A DNA stretch of 64,000 nt from Paludibacter sp. (GTDB lineage Bacteria; Bacteroidota; Bacteroidia; Bacteroidales; Paludibacteraceae), in contig JARLGX010000023.1 of NCBI GenBank assembly GCA_031292575.1, positions 1-64,000 of the forward strand, written 5' to 3'. Positions 16,642-26,733 of the stretch are shown here, piece by piece. Every line of letters starts with the position of its first letter. The stretch's first letter is position 1. A program made the translations under genes and the position numbers. A model generated the notes under the pieces. That model made no database searches. It was not told the origin of the DNA and was given only the letters and a program-made list of their open reading frames with translations.

Positions 16642-18942
16642 TTAAAACTCAATTTTTACTTTGGTAGTTGTTTTTATTTCTTCAACAATAGCATCGAGAA
16701 CAGCAATAGCAGTCATATTCACGATGTCACGCACTGAACTTTCAACATCCAAAATATGAACGGGTTTGTTTAATCCCATTTGAATTGGTCCGATTGTTTC
16801 GGCTAGTCCCATTTCAATCAACATTTTATAAGCTGTATTGGCTGAACTCAAATTCGGGAAAATCAACGTGTTGACATTTTTTCCACTTAATTTAGAAAAT
16901 GGGAACTTTTTGTCACGCAAATCTTTATTCAAAGCAAAAGTAACCTGCATTTCACCATCCACAATCATTTCGGGATATTGAGTATGAAGAGTATCAACAA
17001 CTTGGTGTACACTTGCCGGGCTACCCAGTTTATCCGATCCAAAGTTAGAATAAGAAAGCATTGCCATAACCGGTTCATGAGCAAAGAATTTTACTGTATC
17101 ATGTGTCAGTTTAGCAATATCAATCAAAGCTTCAGTTGTTGGGTGACGATTGAAAAGTGTATCAGCAAGGAAGAATGTTCCTTTTTTGGTGTTCATAATG
17201 TGCATGGCTGCCATATATTTCAATCCGGGACGTAAACCAATAACATCTTTCGCAGCTTGAATTGTATCGGCATATTTGGTATAAACGCCAGTTATCAAAG
17301 CATCAGCTTCGCCGGTTTCAACCATCATCATGCCAAAATAGTTACGTTCGTACATTTTTTCATACGCTTCATCAAAGGTCATACCTTCACGACTTCTTTT
17401 CTCAGAAAGTTTTTCAGCATAGCTTATACGACGTTTTTCTTCTCTGTCATGACGCAAATTAATAATTTCAATGCCGGTTAAATCAATATCATTTTCGGCT
17501 GCAATATTTCCGATTTTTTCTTCATTTCCAAGTAAAATCGGAAAACAAATACCTTCTGCCAAAGCGGACTCAGCAGCTTTAAGCATATTAATATGATTTG
17601 ATTCGGAGAACACAACACGTTTTGGATTCTGTTTGGCAGTATCGTAAAAACGACGCAACATTTTATTGTCGTTGCCCATCAATTCTCTCAATTTATCGCA
17701 ATATGCATCCCAGTCTGTAATATTTTTTCTTGCAACTCCGGAGTCCATAGCTGCTTTTGCAACCGCTGGTGCCACAATTGTCAACAACCGAGGATCAAGT
17801 GGTTTTGGAATAATATAATCCCGACCAAAAGTAATACGTTTCAAATCGTAAGCGGCGTTTACCACATCCGGAACAGGTTTTTTTGTCAATTCGGCAATTG
17901 CGCGAACAGCTGCCACCTTCATTTCTTCATTGATACATTTGGCACGAACATCCAACGCGCCACGGAAAATGTAAGGGAATCCCAACACGTTATTAATTTG
18001 GTTAGGATGATCAGAACGCCCGGTAGCAAAGATAATGTCCTTACGGGCAGACAAAGCATCTTCGTAAGATATTTCCGGATTTGGATTGGCTAAAGCAAAT
18101 ACAACAGGATTAGCATTCATTGAACGAACCATATCAATTGTCAGAACTCCTGCAACTGACAAACCTAAAAACACGTCAGAATCTTTCACGGCTTCAGCAA
18201 GTGTTGTGATTGTTCGGTCTGTTGCAAAGGGTTTTTTGCGCGAATTCAGATCGGTGCGTTGTTTGTTGATAACACCCTTGGAATCGACCATTACAATGTT
18301 TTCCAATTTTGCACCCAATAACATATAAAGTTGTGTACAAGAATTAGCGGCTGCTCCTGCACCATTTACCACAATTTTCACGTCTTCAATCTTTTTCCCA
18401 ACTATTTCAAGTGCATTTATTAAACCCGCAGATGAAATAATTGCGGTTCCGTGTTGATCGTCATGCATAAGTGGAATATCCAGTTCAGCTTTCAAACGTT
18501 CCTCAATTTCAAAACATTCAGGCGCTTTAATATCTTCAAGATTTATTCCGCCAAATGTAGGAGCAATTGCTTTTACTACCTGAATAAATTTTTCAGGATC
18601 TTTTTCATTTACTTCAATGTCAAAAACATCAATACCGGCAAAAATTTTAAACAATAAGCCTTTCCCCTCCATCACGGGTTTTCCTGCCATTGCACCAATA
18701 TCGCCTAAACCAAGAACTGCTGTACCGTTTGAAATAACTGCAACTAAATTTCCTTTAGCCGTATATTCATAGGCTGCATTAGGATCTTTTTCAATTTCTA
18801 AACATGGTTCTGCAACTCCGGGTGAATAAGCCAGTGATAAATCACGTTGAGAACTGTAAGGTTTGGTTGGAACTACCTCAATTTTTCCGGGTTTCCCCTG
18901 AGAGTGATAAAGAAGAGCATCTTCTCTTGTTAACTTTGCCAT
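16642..18942 (-). CDS. maeB: NADP-dependent malic enzyme fused to a phosphotransacetylase-like domain
   Basis: MaeB-type malic enzyme: oxidative decarboxylation of malate to pyruvate. The start [16 protein letters not shown] is chosen because it matches the family and because the preceding in-frame residues are unlike it. The N-terminal catalytic part (about 1-430) contains [24 protein letters not shown], the divalent-metal/substrate segment [11 protein letters not shown] and the Rossmann motif [12 protein letters not shown]. The C-terminal about 330 residues are a phosphotransacetylase-like domain ([53 protein letters not shown]), which in MaeB proteins is regulatory, binding acetyl-CoA, rather than catalytic. 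Full length, 766 aa. Confidence 0.95.
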   Translation of the reverse strand: MAKLTREDALLYHSQGKPGKIEVVPTKPYSSQRDLSLAYSPGVAEPCLEIEKDPNAAYEYTAKGNLVAVISNGTAVLGLGDIGAMAGKPVMEGKGLLFKIFAGIDVFDIEVNEKDPEKFIQVVKAIAPTFGGINLEDIKAPECFEIEERLKAELDIPLMHDDQHGTAIISSAGLINALEIVGKKIEDVKIVVNGAGAAANSCTQLYMLLGAKLENIVMVDSKGVINKQRTDLNSRKKPFATDRTITTLAEAVKDSDVFLGLSVAGVLTIDMVRSMNANPVVFALANPNPEISYEDALSARKDIIFATGRSDHPNQINNVLGFPYIFRGALDVRAKCINEEMKVAAVRAIAELTKKPVPDVVNAAYDLKRITFGRDYIIPKPLDPRLLTIVAPAVAKAAMDSGVARKNITDWDAYCDKLRELMGNDNKMLRRFYDTAKQNPKRVVFSESNHINMLKAAESALAEGICFPILLGNEEKIGNIAAENDIDLTGIEIINLRHDREEKRRISYAEKLSEKRSREGMTFDEAYEKMYERNYFGMMMVETGEADALITGVYTKYADTIQAAKDVIGLRPGLKYMAAMHIMNTKKGTFFLADTLFNRHPTTEALIDIAKLTHDTVKFFAHEPVMAMLSYSNFGSDKLGSPASVHQVVDTLHTQYPEMIVDGEMQVTFALNKDLRDKKFPFSKLSGKNVNTLIFPNLSSANTAYKMLIEMGLAETIGPIQMGLNKPVHILDVESSVRDIVNMTAIAVLDAIVEEIKTTTKVKIEF

Positions 18943-19062
18943 AAAATTTGATTGTAATGTGAATAGTATTATTATATTGTTGATATTTTTTTTAATTTCA
19001 CGCAAAATTACAAATTAAAATATCAATATGAAAGTATTTTGTATATTTTTCTTACATAAATA

Positions 19063-19725
19063 TTATAATTCAAAATGATGATCGTCATATTTCATTGAAA
19101 AGTTATGTCCCCAATGAAATCCCAACTTTTTAAATTGTTCAACCACTGGATTTCCATTATAAAATGTACCTGCTATCTTTGGATTATAATGAGCACCTTT
19201 AGGTTTATTAAGCCTGTATTCATAACCTTTTTTCCATCGTTCAGGGTTAAAACAGGGGTTAATGTCAATTGCCATTCCCATTGCATGCTTTGAATAACTT
19301 ATATCACGATAACAAAAGCTATACGTATTATTTGCTTCCATTGATAGATTATCATCCCAATTATATTTTACAATTGGAATTGCATGTTCAATCGGAAATT
19401 TATGTTGTAAAATGAACCGGAATATCGATTCAAGTTTACAAACCATTTTTTTATTCGTAAGAATTTGACCTTTATGCAATTTACCGTCAATAGAGTAATA
19501 GGTAACATCCATTAGCTGCAATTGCTTTATTATTGAGGCCGGTGCTTTTGTACCAAAAATTGCTTCATCGAATGTATAATGGCAATCAACAATAATTTTG
19601 CTTGAATTTTTACTGTTTATTTCTTGTTTTGAAATAGATAATCTCTTTCTGCTATTTGAAGTACATCCTAAAAAAGCAAGTATAATGAAGGCTGAAAAAA
19701 TAAGCATCTTGTTCATATCACTCAA
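19063..19725 (-). CDS. M15-family peptidase lipoprotein
   Basis: Predicted lipoprotein of 220 aa: a short hydrophobic leader ends in the lipobox AFLGC (residue about 21), so the protein is probably anchored in the outer or cytoplasmic membrane. The C-terminal half is an M15 (VanY/D-Ala-D-Ala carboxypeptidase-like) zinc peptidase domain with the ligand set SKHAMGMAIDINP (His and Asp) and GFHWGHNFSMKYDDHHFEL (final His). It likely trims peptidoglycan stem peptides or cross-links. It stands between maeB and recF with its own gene-free upstream region. Confidence 0.85.
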   Translation of the reverse strand: MSDMNKMLIFSAFIILAFLGCTSNSRKRLSISKQEINSKNSSKIIVDCHYTFDEAIFGTKAPASIIKQLQLMDVTYYSIDGKLHKGQILTNKKMVCKLESIFRFILQHKFPIEHAIPIVKYNWDDNLSMEANNTYSFCYRDISYSKHAMGMAIDINPCFNPERWKKGYEYRLNKPKGAHYNPKIAGTFYNGNPVVEQFKKLGFHWGHNFSMKYDDHHFEL

Positions 19726-19991
19726 ACGAAAATTATAACAGTAAAATAAAAATAAGATTTTGTGCTTATTGATGCTTTAATAATATTAATCTGCTTATTT
19801 ACATAGTTTTAAAACGTATCTGTTATAAACTTTCTACGTTTAGGCAAAGTTACAATTTTAAGGTCAAAAGGAATAATTATAAAGAACTTATTTCTCCAAA
19901 ATTATTTTGTTTAACTTTTAGATACGAAATAAAAGAATTGACTTGCATAAAAAACATGTACATTTGCATAAGAATAAAAAACTTCGATTTG

Positions 19992-21083
19992 ATGCGACTA
20001 AATTCTCTATCCATACTCAATTACAAGAATATCCACGAAGCGGAATTGGTATTCTCCCCCAAAATAAATTGCTTTATTGGGAATAATGGCATGGGTAAAA
20101 CTAATATTCTGGATGCAATCTATTTCCTTTCATTTTGCAAAAGTCATTCAAATTCAATAGATTCTCAAAATATCTTGCACAATGCTGAATTTTGTTTGCT
20201 TCAGGGTAAATATACATTAGGCGAAACCTCTGAAGATATTTATTGTGGAATGAAGCATCGTCAAAAAAAACAATTCAAAAGAAATAAAAAAGAATATGAG
20301 CGTCTTTCAGATCATATTGGTCTGTTACCGTTGGTTTTAGTCTCGCCCGATGATTCCGGTTTAATTTCTGAAGGAAGTGATGAACGAAGAAAGTTTGTTG
20401 ATGGAGTTATATCTCAATATAATAAGCCGTACCTCAATCAATTGTTACAATATAATAATGCACTCAAACAACGGAATGCATTGCTAAAATTAGAAGCTAA
20501 AGCCGATGAATCCTTATTAGATATTTGGGAAGAGCAAATGGCCCTTTACGGTACGTATATCCATGAGCAGCGAAAAAAGTTTATCGATGAATTTATTCCT
20601 ATTTTTCAGGATTTCTACGCTTATATCTCTGGTGGAAACGAAAAGATTGAACTAACTTACCATTCTCAACATGAGCTTCATAATATAAAAGAAAGAATGG
20701 TTGAAACTCGTGACAGAGATCAAATCCTGGGTTATTCCACACAGGGGATTCATAAAGATGAACTTGAAATGTTATTGGATGGCTACCCCATAAAACGGGT
20801 AGGTTCACAGGGACAAAATAAAACCTACCTGATTTCGCTTAAACTTGCACAGTTCGATTTTTTAAAAAGAACTCATCACTTTTCACCGTTACTTCTTTTG
20901 GACGATATATTTGATAAACTTGATTCAATCAGGGTGAAAAAAATTGTTGAACTTGTTTCAAGAGAAACTTTTGGTCAAATTTTCATTACTGACACCAATC
21001 GTGAACATTTAGATTTAATCTTAAAGCAATTGGGTCAGGATGCAAGTATTTTTCGCGTTGATAATGGCAAAATATCATACTAA
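19992..21083 (+). CDS. recF: DNA replication and repair protein RecF
   Basis: RecF loads RecA at single-stranded gaps through RecFOR. The start at MRLNSLSILNYKNI is preferred because the 18 residues before it have no counterpart in the family. The SMC-like ATPase motifs are all present: Walker A IGNNGMGKTNILDAIYF (about 30-46), the ABC signature region VGSQGQNKTYLISLKLAQ (about 270) and Walker B LLLLDDIFDKLD (about 300). Length (363 aa) is normal. In many genomes recF lies near dnaA or gyrB; here it does not. An intrinsic terminator follows at 21171-21218. Confidence 0.95.
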   Translation: MRLNSLSILNYKNIHEAELVFSPKINCFIGNNGMGKTNILDAIYFLSFCKSHSNSIDSQNILHNAEFCLLQGKYTLGETSEDIYCGMKHRQKKQFKRNKKEYERLSDHIGLLPLVLVSPDDSGLISEGSDERRKFVDGVISQYNKPYLNQLLQYNNALKQRNALLKLEAKADESLLDIWEEQMALYGTYIHEQRKKFIDEFIPIFQDFYAYISGGNEKIELTYHSQHELHNIKERMVETRDRDQILGYSTQGIHKDELEMLLDGYPIKRVGSQGQNKTYLISLKLAQFDFLKRTHHFSPLLLLDDIFDKLDSIRVKKIVELVSRETFGQIFITDTNREHLDLILKQLGQDASIFRVDNGKISY

Positions 21084-21389
21084 CTAATTGCATTTTGATA
21101 TATTTATTGTTTTTATTATTCAACTTTTAATAAATTAAAAATACTTTTATTAGAATATGCTATTTAGAATAAATTTCATTTTGGGAAATATTTTCCTAAA
21201 ATGAAATTTTTATTTTATTGGTATTCAGATATATAATTTTTATTTTGGAAAACATTTTATTTTTTATTTCAAAAACAAGTATTTAGTATTGGATATATAA
21301 TAATAAATGCATAACATTGTAGTCCGATTTCATCGGAAGAAATTATGATCTCAAAATACTTATACTAATCTTTTTAGAAAATTTTTATC
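21084..21389. other. Gene-free interval before nrdJ
   Basis: About 300 bp of very AT-rich DNA. It holds the recF terminator and a small hairpin (CCGATTTCATCGG near 21322). I looked for a cobalamin riboswitch because the next gene is B12-dependent, and saw no convincing B12 box. Confidence 0.5.
21171..21218 (+). terminator. Terminator after recF
   Basis: AAATTTCATTTTGGGAAA TAT TTTCCTAAAATGAAATTT is an 18-bp inverted repeat (one G-T pair), followed by TTATTTTATT. Confidence 0.8.
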
Positions 21390-23939
21390 GTGGAAACAAG
21401 AACATTTACTTCAGAAGAAATTAAAAAGTCAACTCTTGAATATTTCAAAGGAGATGACTTAGCTACTAAAGTTTGGGCAACTAAATACGCCCTCAAAGAT
21501 TCATATGGCAATACATATGAATTAAATCCGGATGATATGCATCATCGTTTAGCTCGGGAAGTTGCCAGAATTGAAAAGAATTACCCAAATCCATTATCAC
21601 AGGATGAACTTTTTGAATTATTCCGCGATTTCAAATACATTGTTCCTCAAGGAAGTCCAATGACAGGAATTGGTAATGATTTTCAGGTTGCATCCTTATC
21701 CAATTGCTTTGTAATAGGTTTTGATGGCGATTCTGATTCATACGGAGCTATTATTAAAATTGATGAAGAGCAAGTTCAGTTAATGAAACGCCGTGGTGGT
21801 GTTGGTCATGATCTGTCACATATTCGTCCCAAAGGTTCACCTGTAAAAAATTCTGCTTTAACCTCTACGGGTATTGTGCCATTTATGGAGCGTTATTCAA
21901 ATTCAACCCGCGAAGTTGCTCAAGATGGACGACGTGGTGCACTGATGTTGAGCGTTTCAATTAAACACCCTGATTCCGAAACATTTATTGATGCAAAAAT
22001 GGAGTCTGGAAAAGTTACGGGAGCAAATATTTCTGTAAAGTTACACGATGACTTCATGGAAGCTGCGATAAATAATAAACCATTTATTCAACAATATCCT
22101 GTTCAATCCAAAGATCCCTGGTTCAAAAAAGAAGTCGATGCAAACGCAATCTGGAAAAAAATTGTTCATAATGCCTGGCAATCAGCTGAACCCGGAATAC
22201 TTTTTTGGGATACAATCATTAAAGAATCTGTTCCCGATTGTTATGCCGATTTAGGTTATAAAACTGTTTCAACCAATCCATGCGGAGAAATTCCACTTTG
22301 TCCATACGATAGTTGTCGCTTGTTGGCTATAAATTTATATTCGTATGTCAATAATCCATTTACACCTGATGCCTCTTTTGATTTTGAATTATTCAACAAG
22401 CATGTTGGTTTGGCTCAACGAATCATGGATGACATTATTGACCTTGAAATGGAGAAAATTAATAGAATTATTGCTAAAATTGAATCTGATCCTGAAGATG
22501 ATGCAATCAAAAATACCGAATTTCAACTTTGGGAGAAAATTAAAACAAAAACCACTCAGGGAAGAAGAACAGGCGTTGGAACCACTGGTGAAGGAGATAT
22601 GTTAGCTGCTTTGGGTTATCGGTATGGAACTGAAGAAGCTACAGATTTTTCCGAAAAAGTGCACAAAGCTGTTGCATTGGCTGCTTACAGCTCATCTGTA
22701 ACTATGGCAAAAGAACGGGGAGCCTTTTCAGTTTATGATGCAAAAAGAGAGGAAAATAATCCGTATATTCAACGATTACGCGAAGCTGATCCCGAGATGT
22801 ACAAGGAAATGGTAAAATACGGCCGTCGTAATATTGCCTGTTTGACCATTGCACCAACAGGTACAACAAGCATTATGACTCAAACTACCTCTGGCGTAGA
22901 ACCTGTATTTATGCCTGTATATACACGTAGACGCAAAGTGAACCCGAATGATAAAAACGTTCGCATTGACTTTGTTGACGAAAACAATGATTCATGGGAA
23001 GAATATGTGGTATTTCACCATAAATTCGTTACATGGATGGAAGCAAATAATATATCGACAACAAAAAAATATACCAAAGATGAAGTTGAAGAATTAGTTG
23101 CCAAATCTCCTTATTACAAGGCAACCGCCAATGATGTTGATTGGCTTAAAAAAGTGCAAATGCAGGGTAGAATTCAGAAATGGGTTGATCACTCAATTAG
23201 TGTTACTATCAACCTGCCGGCCGATGCTACAGAGGAATTAGTAGGACATTTGTACGAAGAGGCGTGGCGCTGTGGTTGCAAAGGTGTAACTGTTTATCGT
23301 GATGGTTCTCGCGCTGGAGTATTAATTGCAGTGGATGACAAAAAAGAAGAAAAAAAGGAAGAAAAAACAATTTGCTTCCCCTATGATGAAGGATATTTGA
23401 TCAGACCAAAAGAATTAGATTGTGATGTGGTGCGTTTCCAAAACGCAAAGGATAAATGGATTGCATTTGTTGGGCTGAAAAACAATAAACCTTATGAAAT
23501 CTTTACCGGTTTAGCTGATGATGATGAAGGTATTTTATTACCTAAAACGGTTAACGAAGGCAAAATCATAAAAACTGTTGATGAAAACGGGAACAAGCGT
23601 TACGATTTTCAATTTGTGAACAAACGTGGCTACAAAACTACTGTGGAAGGATTATCTCACAAGTTTGATAAAGAATTTTGGAATTATGCGAAATTGATTT
23701 CCGGAGTTTTGAGATATGGAATGCCTATAGACCAGGTTATAAAGTTAGTTTCAGGACTTCAACTCGACAATGAGTCAATTAACACCTGGAAAGTTGGCGT
23801 TGAACGTGCATTAAAAAAATACATACCTGACGGAACTCAAATACAAGAACAAACTTGCCCTTCGTGCGGACAGAAAGCTTTAGTTTACCAGGAAGGTTGT
23901 TTAACTTGCAAAAACTGCGGTTATTCACGCTGTGGTTGA
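21390..23939 (+). CDS. nrdJ: Adenosylcobalamin-dependent (class II) ribonucleotide reductase
   Basis: Class II ribonucleotide reductase, 849 aa, starting at GTG. It makes deoxyribonucleotides using a B12-generated radical and needs no oxygen. Family features in order: an N-terminal region with PQGSPMTGIGNDFQ, the substrate-site segment LSNCFVIGFDGDS, RRGGVGHDLSHIRPKGS, the catalytic NPCGEIPLCPYDSCR with active-site Cys, the loop ACLTIAPTGTTSIM, and a C-terminal zinc/redox tail CPSCGQ...CLTCKNCGYSRCG whose cysteines re-reduce the active site. The region near residues 650-800 (GLADDDEGILLPKTV) is the extra domain common in NrdJ/TSCPD proteins. It fits an anaerobic or facultative lifestyle that depends on cobalamin. 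Confidence 0.95.
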   Translation: METRTFTSEEIKKSTLEYFKGDDLATKVWATKYALKDSYGNTYELNPDDMHHRLAREVARIEKNYPNPLSQDELFELFRDFKYIVPQGSPMTGIGNDFQVASLSNCFVIGFDGDSDSYGAIIKIDEEQVQLMKRRGGVGHDLSHIRPKGSPVKNSALTSTGIVPFMERYSNSTREVAQDGRRGALMLSVSIKHPDSETFIDAKMESGKVTGANISVKLHDDFMEAAINNKPFIQQYPVQSKDPWFKKEVDANAIWKKIVHNAWQSAEPGILFWDTIIKESVPDCYADLGYKTVSTNPCGEIPLCPYDSCRLLAINLYSYVNNPFTPDASFDFELFNKHVGLAQRIMDDIIDLEMEKINRIIAKIESDPEDDAIKNTEFQLWEKIKTKTTQGRRTGVGTTGEGDMLAALGYRYGTEEATDFSEKVHKAVALAAYSSSVTMAKERGAFSVYDAKREENNPYIQRLREADPEMYKEMVKYGRRNIACLTIAPTGTTSIMTQTTSGVEPVFMPVYTRRRKVNPNDKNVRIDFVDENNDSWEEYVVFHHKFVTWMEANNISTTKKYTKDEVEELVAKSPYYKATANDVDWLKKVQMQGRIQKWVDHSISVTINLPADATEELVGHLYEEAWRCGCKGVTVYRDGSRAGVLIAVDDKKEEKKEEKTICFPYDEGYLIRPKELDCDVVRFQNAKDKWIAFVGLKNNKPYEIFTGLADDDEGILLPKTVNEGKIIKTVDENGNKRYDFQFVNKRGYKTTVEGLSHKFDKEFWNYAKLISGVLRYGMPIDQVIKLVSGLQLDNESINTWKVGVERALKKYIPDGTQIQEQTCPSCGQKALVYQEGCLTCKNCGYSRCG

Positions 23940-23957
23940 TATTAACTATATATCAAT

Positions 23958-23992
23958 AAAAAAAACGAGTCGTATTGGCTCGTTTTTTTTAT
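23958..23992 (+). terminator. Terminator after nrdJ
   Basis: AAAAAACGAGTC GTATT GGCTCGTTTTTT forms a stem with flanking A- and T-runs, so it can act in both directions. Confidence 0.9.
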
Positions 23993-24031
23993 TGAATAAA
24001 TCAAGAATGTTATAGCAATTGCTTATATATA

Positions 24032-25054
24032 CTATTTACCTAATAAAGCACTAAATGTTTTTTTGCCTTTCAAATAATATTCAATCACAATACTTTTTTG
24101 TAGAACTTCAGATTGATTATCGCACGTTGAAAACAAAATATTCTCTTTTCGTTTTTCTTCAAAGTCTGGTTGCATTTGTTTAAAATGTAATCTGGCTTTA
24201 AAAATACTTATTGCATTTCGAGGCTTTCCTGTTATAAATAATTGTATAGCAGCCATATAATCGAATACAAATCGCCAAAACATTATATTTTTCAATAATT
24301 TAGTGGGTAAATTTTTATAAAGCATCAACAAATTATTTCGAAAATTAAGATACGTTTTATGTGGACTTTCTACGTTTAAAGTTCCTCCACCTATATGATA
24401 TACTGTACTTTCAGGTATGCATACGATTCTATAACCTCTACATTTCAGCCTCCAACACAAGTCAACTTCCTCCATGTGCGCAAAGAAGGCATCGTCCAAT
24501 CCACCAACTTTCCAATAAATTTTAGACCGGACAACAAAACAAGCACCAGTTGCCCAAAAAATATCGGAAATGGTATCATACTGACCTTTATCTTCTTCTG
24601 CAGTTCCTAAAATACGACCCCGGCAAAAAGGAAATCCAAATTTATCAATAAAACCACCTGCTGCACCTGCATGTTCAAAATGACTTCGGCTGAAAAATGA
24701 ACGAATTTTTGGTTGACAAGCAGCAACGTGCTCATGTTCATTCATATAATTTATAAGTGGCTCCAACCAGTTTGGTGTAATTTCAACGTCCGAATTCAAC
24801 AGCACATAATAATCAGCATTAACTTGAGCCAAAGCTTTGTTATAACCACCTGCAAAACCATAATTTTGATCTAAAATAATAGTTCTAACTGAAGGAAATT
24901 TTTCTTGCAAAATCGACAAAGATGAATCTGTTGATGCATTATCAGCTACAATAATTTCAACATCAGTAAGTGACGTATTATTTATGAGTATTGGTAAAAA
25001 TTGTTGTAGGTATTTTTCTCCATTCCAGTTAAGAATGACAATAGCTGTGGTCAT
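24032..25054 (-). CDS. Family 2 glycosyltransferase
   Basis: GT-A fold glycosyltransferase of 340 aa. The nucleotide-sugar binding start is TAIVILNWNGEKYLQQFLP. VADNASTDSS and DQNYGFAGGYNKAL are typical of rhamnosyltransferase-like GT2 enzymes, and the metal-binding acidic motif is LLNSDVEI near residue 88. HMEEVDLCWRLKCRGYRI (about 195) is the conserved acceptor/base region. It probably adds a sugar to a surface glycan. It follows the acyltransferase gene on the same strand with a 45-bp gap, so the two may form an operon for cell-envelope lipid or glycan synthesis. Confidence 0.9.
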   Translation of the reverse strand: MTTAIVILNWNGEKYLQQFLPILINNTSLTDVEIIVADNASTDSSLSILQEKFPSVRTIILDQNYGFAGGYNKALAQVNADYYVLLNSDVEITPNWLEPLINYMNEHEHVAACQPKIRSFFSRSHFEHAGAAGGFIDKFGFPFCRGRILGTAEEDKGQYDTISDIFWATGACFVVRSKIYWKVGGLDDAFFAHMEEVDLCWRLKCRGYRIVCIPESTVYHIGGGTLNVESPHKTYLNFRNNLLMLYKNLPTKLLKNIMFWRFVFDYMAAIQLFITGKPRNAISIFKARLHFKQMQPDFEEKRKENILFSTCDNQSEVLQKSIVIEYYLKGKKTFSALLGK

Positions 25055-25099
25055 AAATATTTGATAATAAATAATTTAAATGAAATTGGAATTTGGTAC

Positions 25100-26014
25100 T
25101 TAATTATGCGAATGCTTCCATCGTTTGTGCGACCAAAGCCAAAATTCAGGTGCAGATTCAATTTCCTTTTCTAATATTTGCATATATGCATCAGTTATTT
25201 CATGCCCGGCGGTTAAAGTTGGCTCTAATGATATAGCATGAAATTCACATTTATAATAACCTCTTTTTATTCTATTAATGTGAATATAAAAAACAGGGTA
25301 ATTAAATTTCTTAGCCAATTGCTCAGTGCCTAATAGTACCGGAGTATCCTGATTTAAAAAAGTTGTCCAATAATGAGCACTTTTTCCTGTGGGCGATTGA
25401 TCGGCAATCATGCCAAACACAGCCACTTTGCCTTCATTTTTCATATTAACCATTGTACGAAGCAAATCCTTTTTTTCAGTATTTTTTCCAGTAAATTTGG
25501 AGCGTAATTCGAGCATTAACGTATCAAATTTCTTATTTCTAAGCTTTTTATAAATGTTATGCATTTTGTTGTCTGTTGGCAATATCAACGAAACAGCAGA
25601 AGCCCATTCCCAATTACAATAATGGGCCGTCATTAACATTACACTTTTCCCATTTCTTACTTGTTCTACAATGGGTTCGTAGTTTCCCAAATTAAATCTA
25701 CGAAGTATCTCATTTTTGCTCATATGCATTTCGTACATAGTTTCAACAAATATATCACAAAAATAATGGTAGAATCGACGTTCAATGTTTCGTCTTTCTT
25801 TTTCCGATTTTTCAGGAAATGATTTTGCCAAATTTGTTTTCACAACATTCCTTCTGTATCTAACTATATAATAAATAATTGGATAAGAAATATCTGAAAT
25901 AATATAAAGTAAACGTAACGGCAGCCACGTCATTAACCAAAGTAAACCATACAAAACTTTAAACATAACAACCAGTGTATTAATAACATCATATTTAAAT
26001 AAAATTGAACTCAA
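25100..26014 (-). CDS. Lysophospholipid/lipid A acyltransferase (LpxL/HtrB-like)
   Basis: Membrane-associated acyltransferase of the LpxL/LpxM family, which adds a secondary acyl chain to lipid A. The N-terminal hydrophobic helix (VLYGLLWLMTWLPLRLLYIIS) anchors it to the inner membrane. The HX4E catalytic motif is TAHYCNWE near residue 131, followed by FGMIADQSP (about 203), a conserved substrate loop. The start could be 16 codons later at MFKVLYGL, which better matches the family. It lies just upstream of the glycosyltransferase. Confidence 0.88.
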   Translation of the reverse strand: MSSILFKYDVINTLVVMFKVLYGLLWLMTWLPLRLLYIISDISYPIIYYIVRYRRNVVKTNLAKSFPEKSEKERRNIERRFYHYFCDIFVETMYEMHMSKNEILRRFNLGNYEPIVEQVRNGKSVMLMTAHYCNWEWASAVSLILPTDNKMHNIYKKLRNKKFDTLMLELRSKFTGKNTEKKDLLRTMVNMKNEGKVAVFGMIADQSPTGKSAHYWTTFLNQDTPVLLGTEQLAKKFNYPVFYIHINRIKRGYYKCEFHAISLEPTLTAGHEITDAYMQILEKEIESAPEFWLWSHKRWKHSHN

Positions 26015-26058
26015 TAAAATTCAGCTATAAATTTGAATAACGATTTTTCAAATTTATG

Positions 26059-26100
26059 AAAAAAAACACCTAGTATTAAATTATACCGGTGTTTTTCTTT
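26059..26100 (-). terminator. Terminator between the acidic protein gene and the acyltransferase gene
   Basis: AAAAAACACC and GGTGTTTTTC pair across a 17-nt loop. On the minus strand it lies 28 bp after the stop of the 26460-26128 gene, so it separates that gene from the acyltransferase gene. Confidence 0.7.
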
Positions 26101-26127
26101 ATTTATAAATAGTTGTTTGAATTCCAA

Positions 26128-26460
26128 TTAGTCTTCTTCTTTATAGATTCCGAGCGATTTGCCATATTCATATTCAGCATCCAAAATAAGCTGAATATCG
26201 TCTTCGCTTAACTTAATTTTGTCTTTTTTTGAACTTTTAAGAATAAATTTAAACATTTCTTCCTCGTCAATACTTGCTTCTTCCGTCGAATCTTCATCAA
26301 TCAATCCATTTTCGTCATAGAAATCGTACACAACATCCAATACATATTCAATTTTATCTTCATCAATTCTTTTTTTTGAATCTTCCGGGATAGAATTAAG
26401 AATGAATTTTACCGCATCGTCTTCATCATATACCAACAAATCGTCTTCTTTAGTTTTCAT
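26128..26460 (-). CDS. Small acidic protein with an internal duplication
   Basis: I do not recognise a named family. The 110-aa product is very acidic (rich in D and E) and consists of two similar halves: DAVKFILNSIPED...DKIEYVLDVVYDFYDENGL and EMFKFILKSSKKD...DDIQLILDAEYEYGKSLG. Each half looks like two amphipathic helices. No signal peptide or membrane segment is present. It has its own terminator, which supports its being a real gene. It may be an interaction or adaptor protein; function unknown. Confidence 0.7.
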   Translation of the reverse strand: MKTKEDDLLVYDEDDAVKFILNSIPEDSKKRIDEDKIEYVLDVVYDFYDENGLIDEDSTEEASIDEEEMFKFILKSSKKDKIKLSEDDIQLILDAEYEYGKSLGIYKEED

Positions 26461-26733
26461 AATATAATATTTTAAGGATAAATTATTTTTTACTTCTATT
26501 TAACTTCAAAGATAGATTAATTATTTAAAAATACAGGAGTTTTCTATCTATTTTTTTGAAAAAATATAATCTTTTATAGCCTAAATTTAATTGGAATTTT
26601 ATTTTTATAAAAGAATTCAAAAATTAATCTGATCAATTAATCATTAATAAGCAATTTTTTCAATCTTTGTAGATAAAAATAAATTAAAAATTGTAGAGGT
26701 CAGAATAATAAGAAAACCAAACTTTTAAGTCAA

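Noticed and set aside
21084-21389. Cobalamin riboswitch before the B12-dependent reductase
   Set aside because: No B12-box-like core or expected paired elements could be found by eye in this AT-rich interval.
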